NCBI GenBank assembly: GCA_945889085.1
Contig: CAMDBM010000004.1
Location: forward strand, 1 to 64,000
Reading direction: 5' to 3'
From: WLJO01 sp945889085
Lineage (GTDB): Bacteria > Actinomycetota > Acidimicrobiia > Acidimicrobiales > Ilumatobacteraceae
Length of the DNA stretch: 64,000 nucleotides
This document shows positions 52,795-60,121 of the stretch, in pieces. How positions within the stretch are numbered: position 1 is the stretch's first letter; each line of letters begins with the position of its first letter. A program made the position numbers and the translations under genes. The notes under the pieces are model-generated. The model searched no databases. It was not told the origin of the DNA and saw nothing but the letters and a program-made list of their open reading frames with translations.

Positions 52795-53568
52795 TCACGC
52801 GATGAGGGTCTGGCCACCGTCAACGGTGAGCACGGCCCCCGTCACGTAGGAACTCATGTCGCTCACGAGGAACAGGGCGGGACCGACGAGTTCGGTCGGT
52901 TCCGCCACGCGTCCGAGCGGTGTGTGGCCAGCGGTCTCGGCCAGTTGGTCCTCGGTGTACGCCTTTTCCACCATGTCGGTGCGGAAGGTTCCGGGCATGA
53001 TCGCGTTGACGCGGATGGACTGCGGCGCCAGGTGGGCCGCCAACGACCGGGTGTGCTGCAGCAGGGCGGACTTGACGGCCGGGTATAGGTAGCGCGTGGG
53101 CGTGGCGCGCACTGCCGCAATCGACGAGATGTTCAGGATCGCCCCGACACCGTGCTCGGCAAGGTGGGGTGCCGCCGCCTTCGTCAACAGGAGCGGACCG
53201 AGCAGGTTCGTGCTGAATGCCCCGGTGAACGCCTCGGGGGTCATTGCCTCGAGCGAACGGTCGAGCACCGTTGCGGCATTGTTCACCACGATGTCGAGCC
53301 GTCCGAGTCGGGACACCGTGGTTGCCACGAGTGCCTCGATGTCCTCGTGCTCCTGCATGCGCACCCGTATGGCCGTTGCCCTCCCGCCGAGTGCCACGAT
53401 CTCGTCCACGACCTCCTGACAGGCCTCAACCTTGCGGCTCGCAACAACGACCGAGGCACCAGCCTTGGCGAGGCCGATTGCCATTGCCCGGCCGAGACCT
53501 CGGGATCCACCGGTAACGATGGCCACGCGGCCAGTGAGGTCGATAAGACGGTCCAGATCGGAATGCAT
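52795..53568 (-). CDS. Short-chain dehydrogenase/reductase
   Basis: This SDR has 257 residues. The NAD(P) motif is VTGGSRGLGRAMA, NNAATVL is the usual NNAG position, the catalytic Ser is in ILNISSIAAV, and Tyr-x3-Lys in RYLYPAVKSAL. The C terminus ends SYVTGAVLTVDGGQTLIA. It should reduce or oxidise a hydroxyl/keto group, possibly in beta-oxidation. ATG at 53568 is chosen; the long upstream open frame overlaps the acyl-CoA dehydrogenase. It converges on the enoyl-CoA hydratase gene with a 3-base gap. Confidence 0.93.
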   Translation of the reverse strand: MHSDLDRLIDLTGRVAIVTGGSRGLGRAMAIGLAKAGASVVVASRKVEACQEVVDEIVALGGRATAIRVRMQEHEDIEALVATTVSRLGRLDIVVNNAATVLDRSLEAMTPEAFTGAFSTNLLGPLLLTKAAAPHLAEHGVGAILNISSIAAVRATPTRYLYPAVKSALLQHTRSLAAHLAPQSIRVNAIMPGTFRTDMVEKAYTEDQLAETAGHTPLGRVAEPTELVGPALFLVSDMSSYVTGAVLTVDGGQTLIA

Positions 53569-53636
53569 GCGTCGTGGTTTAGCCGAGATGGGTGCCTCGA
53601 GGCGAGCGAGCCCGCGAGCACCTACAGTCCCGGAGC

Positions 53637-54887
53637 ATGTCGAACACAACGGCCGAACAGGTACGGGCAGGGGTTGAGGCGTGGATCGGGGCCAATTGGG
53701 ACCCTGCGCTGAGCGTGAGGGAGTGGTGGGCGCGGCTCGCGGCATCCGGTTATGCCGCGCCGATGTTGCCGGTTGAGGTTGGCGGGCTCGGGTATTCGAG
53801 GGACCTCTTCGCATCGGTGAACTCAGCGCTCGCCAAGGCTGGTTGTGTCGGGCCCCCGCTCGGGATGGGCATCTCGCTCGTCTCGCCCACGATCGCCGTC
53901 CACGGCACCGAGACGCAGAAGCAGACGCTGATCCGCGAGATCCTCCTCGGGGAGGTCGCCTGGTGCCAGTTGTTCAGCGAGCCGAACTCGGGATCGGACC
54001 TTGCGGGCATGCAGTGCCGCGCGGAACTCGACGGTGACGAATACGTCATCACCGGGCAGAAGGTCTGGACCACGGGGGGTCAGTGGGCCGATCGCGGGAT
54101 GTTGCTTGCCCGCACCAACTTCGACCTGCCCAAGCACCAGGGGATCACGTTCTTCGCGCTCAACATGCACCAACCGGGTGTGGAGGTTCGTCCGTTGCGC
54201 GAGATGACCGGCCGGGCGATGTTCAACGAGGTATTCATCACCGAGGCACGCGTGCACCGCGACATGGTGATCGGTGGGCTGAACAACGGGTGGGCAGTGG
54301 CCAACACGACGCTGACGTTTGAGCGGGCCTCGATCGGCAGTGGCGGTGGTGGGAACTTCGGCGTCGCGATCCCCGGCACGGTTGCGAACAACCTCGACCG
54401 AGCGGTCGGGGACTTCGTCGCCGAACGTTCGTCGCAGGCGGCCGGCTCGGTTGGCGCCGGCACGGTGAAGCAATACATCGGGATCGCCCGCGAACGCGGA
54501 CTGATCAACGACCCGACGGTTCGTCAGGACCTTGCGGAGCTCCACATTCTCACCGAGGTGAATCGCCTGAACATGCTGCGCACACGTGCCGGCCAGAACC
54601 TCACGGGCGTGGAGGGCAACCTCGCGAAGATGCTCATGACGCACACGCTTCGGCGCGCACGGGATGTCGGTTCGGCCCTGCTGGGCGCTGGGGCGATGCT
54701 CTGGGGGCCGGACGCGCCCACCGGCGGCGCCGTGCAGGAGATGACGGTGTACTCACCGGCCCCCTCGATCTACGGCGGTACCGATCAGGTACAGCGAAAC
54801 ATCGTCGGCGAGCGAGGACTGGGCCTGCCGAAGGAGCCGGGCGACTTCCGGGCCATGCCGTTCAAGGACCTTCCGAAGAACGGTTAG
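53637..54887 (+). CDS. Acyl-CoA dehydrogenase
   Basis: The protein has 416 residues with the ACAD fold: ITGQKVWTTGGQWADRG and SEPNSGSDLAGMQC contact FAD and substrate, and the C-terminal SIYGGTDQVQRNIVGERGLGLP is the FAD-binding end. The catalytic Glu of the YEGT position is Gly here (YGGT), as in many actinobacterial FadE enzymes, so the base must lie elsewhere. It oxidises an acyl-CoA to enoyl-CoA. TACAGT at 53623-53628 lies eight bases before the ATG, supporting this start over the longer frame. Confidence 0.93.
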   Translation: MSNTTAEQVRAGVEAWIGANWDPALSVREWWARLAASGYAAPMLPVEVGGLGYSRDLFASVNSALAKAGCVGPPLGMGISLVSPTIAVHGTETQKQTLIREILLGEVAWCQLFSEPNSGSDLAGMQCRAELDGDEYVITGQKVWTTGGQWADRGMLLARTNFDLPKHQGITFFALNMHQPGVEVRPLREMTGRAMFNEVFITEARVHRDMVIGGLNNGWAVANTTLTFERASIGSGGGGNFGVAIPGTVANNLDRAVGDFVAERSSQAAGSVGAGTVKQYIGIARERGLINDPTVRQDLAELHILTEVNRLNMLRTRAGQNLTGVEGNLAKMLMTHTLRRARDVGSALLGAGAMLWGPDAPTGGAVQEMTVYSPAPSIYGGTDQVQRNIVGERGLGLPKEPGDFRAMPFKDLPKNG

Positions 54888-54891
54888 GTGG

Positions 54892-55653
54892 TCAGCGCAC
54901 CTTCAGCCGGGTAACCCGCACGCGCGCCAGACCCTTGAGGTCCTCGATTGCGGTGTCAACGATCTTGACCCTGGTGTCGAGATCCTCCACCCACTCCACC
55001 GGGATCTCCCAGACGCGCCACCCGCGCTGTTCCGCCCGCAAGAGCAGTTCGGTGTCGAAGAACCAGGCGTTGTCGACGATGTGGGGGAGCAACTCGGTGC
55101 GGACCGCCGCATCGATTGCCTTGAATCCACACTGTGCGTCGAAGAACTTCCGTGAGGGGAACATCGCCCTCACGATGAGGTTGTAGCAGCGCGAGATGAT
55201 CTCCCGCTTCGGCTGGCGTTTGACCCGTGCGCCGGGCATGAGGCGCGAACCCGTTGCGAGGTGATATCTGCCCTCGACGATCGGGCTGACGAGCGTCATG
55301 AAGTGATCGAGATTGGTGGACAGGTCCACGTCCATGTACGCCATCACGTCGGCAGTAGAGGCGGACCACGCCTTCTTGAGTGCCCGTCCCCGGCCCTTCT
55401 GGTCGAGATGAACCACGTCCACCTCGCCGGGGTAGGTCTCGGCGAGGCGCTGAGCGATCTCGAGCGTACGGTCCTTCGACGCGTTGTTCGCGATGAGGAT
55501 CCTCCACCGGTACGGACAGTTGGCGATGAGGAAGTCGCGCAGCGTGTTGACGCTGCGCTCCAGTACCACCTGCTCGTTGTACACGGGGATGACGACATCC
55601 ACCGAGGCCAGTTGGGCGTTGGACCGGGGGTTGTTCGACGATTCAGTATTCAT
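54892..55653 (-). CDS. GT2 glycosyltransferase, polyprenyl-phosphate sugar synthase-like (ALG5/DPM1 type)
   Basis: This 253-residue GT-A enzyme has VDVVIPVYNEQVVLERSV, the nucleotide site IANNASKDRTLEIAQ, a DVD metal motif (YMDVDLSTNLDHF) and GSRLMPGARVKRQPKREIISR, which resembles the ALG5/DPM1 family that puts glucose or mannose onto polyprenyl phosphate. DAQCGFKA follows. There are no clear C-terminal membrane helices. ATG at 55653 has a GAGGTGG ribosome-binding site. It lies 19 bases after the giant GT-C gene, so the two form an operon, and its product could supply the lipid-linked donor. Confidence 0.9.
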   Translation of the reverse strand: MNTESSNNPRSNAQLASVDVVIPVYNEQVVLERSVNTLRDFLIANCPYRWRILIANNASKDRTLEIAQRLAETYPGEVDVVHLDQKGRGRALKKAWSASTADVMAYMDVDLSTNLDHFMTLVSPIVEGRYHLATGSRLMPGARVKRQPKREIISRCYNLIVRAMFPSRKFFDAQCGFKAIDAAVRTELLPHIVDNAWFFDTELLLRAEQRGWRVWEIPVEWVEDLDTRVKIVDTAIEDLKGLARVRVTRLKVR

Positions 55654-55672
55654 GTCCACCTCGCCCGTGATG

Positions 55673-58600
55673 CTAGCGAACGGGCCGCGGGCGAAACCGC
55701 CGGGCGGCCCGTTGTGCGTACACAAGTACTTGCTCCCTGCGTGGCCACAGGCCGAGCGAGAGCAGCGCGAGGGCGCCCAGTAGGAACAGCCAGGGGTAGT
55801 GCGGGTAGGAGCGGTACGAGAAGCGGATCGTGTGCTGCCCGGGCCCTACCTCGACACCAACGATGCTCGGCGCCATCATCACGGTGTTCGCGCTCTCGCC
55901 GTCGACGGTGACGCGCCAACCCGGGTCGTAGGTTGCCTTGAGCACCACAACCGACTGTCGTTGTGCCGAGACCGTTGCCTCGAAAATCCCGTCGGCCCGT
56001 TGGTTCGATTGGTTGATCACGGTGCCCGGCGGCGAGTCGGTCGCGGCGGTGACGGTGTCGGGGAGGGGTTTGTCCCCATCGAAGGCGATGCCCGGGTACA
56101 CGCTGCGGCTCGCCTGGTCCGAGCCGCGGAATGCGGCGGTTGCGTCGTTGATGTCAACACGATTCGCGCTGATCGAGCCGACGCGATCCACAACTTGGAA
56201 GTAGCCAGTGGTCTCGATCGCGTAGAGCGTGCTGCCCCCGAGCGTCTGGACCACGGTATGGGGCACCGCGGGGACGCGGGAGGTAGGCGCGATTATGTAC
56301 CTGACGTTCAGCATCTCGTACTGCGACAGGTTGTTCTCGTCGAAGGACGCCTCGATGTCCGTGGTCAGCGACTGGACCGTACGGAAGGTGAAGCCGACGC
56401 CGTCGGTGTCGTTGTGGCTGGTGTAGTGAAGGACGGGCACGAAGCCCACTTTGTACGACGGACCCCAGTTGCCGCGCGTGCCGGCGTAGACGCGGCCGTC
56501 CCCCCGGTTGTTGGCAACCTGCAGGAGGGCGCTGACGTCGGGGCCGTCGATACGGTCGTAGTCACGCTGCTGGTTGATGAACGCCCATCCACCGCGGTCG
56601 TAGTCCCAAGTGTTGCGCCACGAGGGGCTGAGAGCGATCGCTCCGAGGACAACGACCGCCGTTGCACTAACCAGCGACGGGATCGAGTTCTTGGCGGCGG
56701 GGGTCGGTGAGCCGGCGCTCCCGTAGCGATCCCAGACAGCGGTGGCCCCCTGCACGACGAGCCGCGCAAGGGCCACGGTACCGATACCTGCAAGAAGGAT
56801 CCCTGCCATCTGGACACCGATGATGAATCGGTGCATCTGGAGGTCCTCGCTGCCCGGGAGCACGTTGATCATCGACTTCCAGGTGACGCGGCCGAAGTAG
56901 AGCAGCAGGCTGAGGGTCCAGAGGCCGAGCACGATACGGGCGCGTTCCTGACCGAGGTGGAGCGCGCACACGACGAACCCGACGGCAGCGAGGATCGTGA
57001 TGACCGGAAGGTGCCTGCCGTCGTAGAGCGCACCGCGGAACAGCCACCCGAGGATCACCTTTGCCCCGTACGAGTCGTTGTACAGCGTCCCCTTGTAGAA
57101 GGTGGACTGCGCCGAGTACTTCTTGTCGGTGAGGAGGGGTACGAGTACCCAGGCAGCGGTAAGGAGACCACCTGCGCCGAGCAGGGCGGTTCGCCGAACG
57201 CGTGCGCCGAACTGTTTGTTCGTGAGGAGACCGAGCACGGGTAGGCAGAGGACCGCGAGGTAACCCGTCATCAGATGGGTTGCGATCGTGAGCGCGAGCG
57301 CGAGCGCGGCCAGTGGGTACCCGCGGCCGAGGCGGATTGCCCGTGACATCAATCCCCACGTGAGGGGGAGCAGCCACATGCCCCACAGTTGTGTGTAGAC
57401 CCCCCAGCCCTGGAACGTGTAGCTGCCGTGCTCGTAGCCGTAACTCGGGATGCTCACGATGAGCGGACTGACGAGTGCCGCAGCCGATGCGGCCCATCGT
57501 CCCCAGCCCATGAGTCGCCCGCCCCAATAGACCGAAATCGGCCACAGGGACACGAGCAGGTACAGGATCCAGAGGTACATGCTGCTGACGCTCATGTGCA
57601 GAATGCGGCCGAGGATCGCCGTCACCGTGTACGGCAGGCTCTGGTAGTGGTGGAAGAACGAGGAGCCGAGGGTGAGATCCGGAAACCATCCGTCGAGCGG
57701 CAAGCGACCCCGCTCCAACTGTCCCGATGCCCACCGGATCATCTGGAGGTGGAAGGTGCTGTCGTTGAGCGTGCGCGCGGACCGCAACTCGCCGCGGAGC
57801 GCCAGCAGGCCGAAGGTGCAGGCGAGCGCAACGAGCGAGCGTGGTCCGTGCCGAAGCCAACCCGACGGTGCCGGCTTTTCGGCCCCCGGCAGCGGGATCG
57901 CCGTCCGGACACGGTGAAGGGCCGCGATCGCCGTGCGCGCCAGCGGGGCGGGCGGCAGTTCGGTGTCGGGTTCCGAAGCGGTCTGCTCGTTGTTTCCGGT
58001 TGCGTCGCGGGCCGCGGCCCGCTCGGGTGCTGGCGGTACCGGCCGACCCCTGTCCGGAACGCTGTCGGAACGCCCTGGAGCGAGCATCTGCCTGGCCCAC
58101 ACGCGCGGCAGTTGCGGGCGGAGCAACCATCGGTAATACACGCCCACGAAGGCAACGGTCACCACGACGACAAGGAATGACCACAGTTTCTTCTGCCCGG
58201 TGTCGACGGCGTCGATGTTTCCGAAGAACCACCGGAACCATGGCTGGATCGTGAGCCCGTAGACGCGCCCGACGCGGCCGCTCGCGTCCCACTGCCCGTT
58301 GTACAGCGCGAAGGGGTACCACAAGTTGAGCACGAACAGGATCGACAGCGTCCAGTACGCGGCCCGGAACCAGCGCCACATGAGGAGCGGGCCGAGGCAC
58401 GCGATCACCGGGAACATGTACCGCTCGTGCATCCGCGTGAGCATGGTGTACGCGAGCAGGTTCGTGGCCACAGCGGTTGCGATGAGCGTGCGCGCCTGAT
58501 TGCAACCGCGAGTGATGGCACGGTGGGCTGCCCAGAGCAGTGCGATCGCTCCGAGGCCCACGATGATCGTTCCGAAGGTGTTCGCCTTGATGCCGAAGAC

Positions 58601-59509
58601 CTTGACCACCTCGAACTGGCCGTTCCAGTAGTTGTCGGAGTCACGTTTGAAGAAGCCGAACAGGCCCCAGAAGTTGAAGGCGTTTGCGCTCGTCACCGGA
58701 TAGGTCTTTGCTGAGCTGCGCAGGAAGTTGACGAGGCCGCTCGGCGACAGGCCGAAGGGCACGCCGGAGAATGCCCAGATGGAGCCCGACACGACGGTGA
58801 TGAGCGCGAGTCGCGCCGCCCCGACGAGGCGCTGCGCCGCAGGCGTGTCGACGACGTAACGCCGGATGAGAATGTATGCAAGCACCGGGGCAAGGAAGCC
58901 GGCCTGTGGCTTGATCGCGAGCGCCACGGCGAACAGCACCATGCCACTGAGGTCACGAGCAACGCTGCGGCGTCCGGTGAGGAGCAGTAACAGGGTGCCC
59001 ATCACCATCGAGGAAGGCACGGAGTCGACCTGGCCCCAGACGGCCCCCACACCGAGGACTGCCGGGTTGAAGAGCACGGCAACCAGCACGATCGGGCGGA
59101 TCGGCAGGCGTCGGCGGACCGACTCAGGTGCCAGACGGGCGGCAAGGAGTGCGGTGCACCAGGCAAGGGCAAGGTCGCCGATCAGGATCGGCAGCTTGAG
59201 GAGTTGGTAGCCGGGCGACTGTTGGATCTTCCCGAGGAACGCAAGGACGTAGAGGTAGCCCGGTGGGTAGTCGGCGAAATAGTCCGGGGCATAGAAGTGA
59301 CGGAGCCCCCGCTCCTGAAGGCGGCCTGCCCATTCCCGGAAGTACCGCAGGTCCCCGTAGAACCCGAAATGGGGAGCGAGGAGCAGGCGGACCACCACGG
59401 CGATGACAATGATCCCAGTGAGGCCAAGAGGGTGGTCGAGCCTGCGCCACCAACGGGCTAGGCCGGGGGATGTCTGCCGGGCGGTTGAACTGAGCGGTTC
59501 GGCAGTCAT
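55673..59509 (-). CDS. Giant membrane protein: GT-C glycosyltransferase fused to YfhO/GT-C-like module
   Basis: This 1278-residue protein has two membrane halves. Residues 1-480 form a GT-C glycosyltransferase like the actinobacterial mannosyltransferases (first loop HFGFYGDLRYFREWAGRL with the acidic site, then ADYPPGYLYVLAFLGK). A charged Pro-rich linker (480-545) follows. From about 555 a second module starts with the GT-C-like loop SARTLNDSTFHLQMIRW, continues through about nine helices, and ends with an extracytoplasmic beta-domain (GWRVTVDGE) and a last helix, as in YfhO. It probably transfers lipid-linked sugars to a surface acceptor. ATG at 59509 is used; no clear -10 is seen. Confidence 0.85.
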   Translation of the reverse strand: MTAEPLSSTARQTSPGLARWWRRLDHPLGLTGIIVIAVVVRLLLAPHFGFYGDLRYFREWAGRLQERGLRHFYAPDYFADYPPGYLYVLAFLGKIQQSPGYQLLKLPILIGDLALAWCTALLAARLAPESVRRRLPIRPIVLVAVLFNPAVLGVGAVWGQVDSVPSSMVMGTLLLLLTGRRSVARDLSGMVLFAVALAIKPQAGFLAPVLAYILIRRYVVDTPAAQRLVGAARLALITVVSGSIWAFSGVPFGLSPSGLVNFLRSSAKTYPVTSANAFNFWGLFGFFKRDSDNYWNGQFEVVKVFGIKANTFGTIIVGLGAIALLWAAHRAITRGCNQARTLIATAVATNLLAYTMLTRMHERYMFPVIACLGPLLMWRWFRAAYWTLSILFVLNLWYPFALYNGQWDASGRVGRVYGLTIQPWFRWFFGNIDAVDTGQKKLWSFLVVVVTVAFVGVYYRWLLRPQLPRVWARQMLAPGRSDSVPDRGRPVPPAPERAAARDATGNNEQTASEPDTELPPAPLARTAIAALHRVRTAIPLPGAEKPAPSGWLRHGPRSLVALACTFGLLALRGELRSARTLNDSTFHLQMIRWASGQLERGRLPLDGWFPDLTLGSSFFHHYQSLPYTVTAILGRILHMSVSSMYLWILYLLVSLWPISVYWGGRLMGWGRWAASAAALVSPLIVSIPSYGYEHGSYTFQGWGVYTQLWGMWLLPLTWGLMSRAIRLGRGYPLAALALALTIATHLMTGYLAVLCLPVLGLLTNKQFGARVRRTALLGAGGLLTAAWVLVPLLTDKKYSAQSTFYKGTLYNDSYGAKVILGWLFRGALYDGRHLPVITILAAVGFVVCALHLGQERARIVLGLWTLSLLLYFGRVTWKSMINVLPGSEDLQMHRFIIGVQMAGILLAGIGTVALARLVVQGATAVWDRYGSAGSPTPAAKNSIPSLVSATAVVVLGAIALSPSWRNTWDYDRGGWAFINQQRDYDRIDGPDVSALLQVANNRGDGRVYAGTRGNWGPSYKVGFVPVLHYTSHNDTDGVGFTFRTVQSLTTDIEASFDENNLSQYEMLNVRYIIAPTSRVPAVPHTVVQTLGGSTLYAIETTGYFQVVDRVGSISANRVDINDATAAFRGSDQASRSVYPGIAFDGDKPLPDTVTAATDSPPGTVINQSNQRADGIFEATVSAQRQSVVVLKATYDPGWRVTVDGESANTVMMAPSIVGVEVGPGQHTIRFSYRSYPHYPWLFLLGALALLSLGLWPRREQVLVYAQRAARRFRPRPVR

Positions 59510-59581
59510 GGCTTGGGGGCAACACCTGTCGTGTGTGATGAAAAATGTTACGGCGAGTGGTGGACCCGCTAAAACTGGAAA

Positions 59582-59608
59582 CTACCCGTGACCTTCGGCA
59601 ACGGGTAG
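59582..59608. repeat. Inverted repeat in the divergent intergenic region
   Basis: CTACCCGT (59582-59589) and ACGGGTAG (59601-59608) are perfect 8-base inverted repeats with an 11-base loop, in the 159-base gap between the giant GT-C gene and the collagen-like gene. It could be an operator for either divergent gene or a small terminator. Nothing else is recognised in this gap apart from the promoter below. Confidence 0.45.
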
Positions 59609-59633
59609 GAACGTCCTTGCTGTACGTACTGCG

Positions 59634-59662
59634 TGGACATTCAGCGATACTGCGCTTACAGT
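59634..59662 (+). promoter_or_regulatory. Promoter of the collagen-like gene
   Basis: TGGACA (59634-59639) and TACAGT (59657-59662) are 17 bases apart. The -10 ends six bases before the ATG at 59669, with AAAGGA between, so transcription would start at or next to the ATG. An intact promoter suggests the downstream frame is expressed. Confidence 0.5.
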
Positions 59663-59785
59663 AAAGGAATGCAGGCAGTTTTGGGTGGATTTAGGGGCAT
59701 GCGTACGGTGGGGCGAGCCTTCGGTGGGGTTGTGGTGGCGGCGGTGCTCGCTGGCACTTCGTCGCTCGTGTTGTCAACTCCGGCT

Positions 59786-59788
59786 TAA
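59786..59788 (+). other. In-frame TAA no. 1 at the signal-peptide cleavage site
   Basis: Codon 40 of the collagen-like frame is TAA between Ala and Ala-Gln. A single change to TAC or TAT would give the textbook signal-peptidase sequence AYA before Gln. Confidence 0.75.
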
Positions 59789-60103
59789 GCACAGACGGTG
59801 GTGACCGGAACCGTGCGCGCATGTGTGCGCGTAAAGGGCACTACGAGTCAGAAGGGTGCCGTGCGCATCCTCAGCTGGCCTGGGGCGAGGTTTGTCGGAG
59901 CAGGACCCAAGGCGTGCACCACGAATGAGGTCAACGTCTACTGGGACTTCTACGGCGGTGGCAACGGCCCGATCGGCCCCGACGGCGACACGGGCGTGGC
60001 CGGCCCGAAGGGCGATACCGGCCCCGGATACACGGCCACGGCGTCCGGATTGCTCGCTGTCGGAACCGGCCTGCGCACATTTTCGACCCAGACACGCCTC
60101 GCA

Positions 60104-60106
60104 TAA
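60104..60106 (+). other. In-frame TAA no. 2 at a conserved module tyrosine
   Basis: Codon 146 is TAA in CTCGCATAAAGCGG, aligned with CTCGCGTACAGCGT at the same place in module 2 (60782-60795). A single base (A for C) separates stop from Tyr. Confidence 0.8.
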
Positions 60107-60121
60107 AGCGGTGGCGCCCGG

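Noticed and set aside
59510..59668. tRNA or small RNA in the divergent gap
   Set aside because: No cloverleaf or conserved RNA element is visible, only an 8-base inverted repeat and a promoter.
59786..60106. Reassignment of TAA as a sense codon in the genome
   Set aside because: atpE and atpG end with TAA, and RF1 (which reads UAA) is present and intact.
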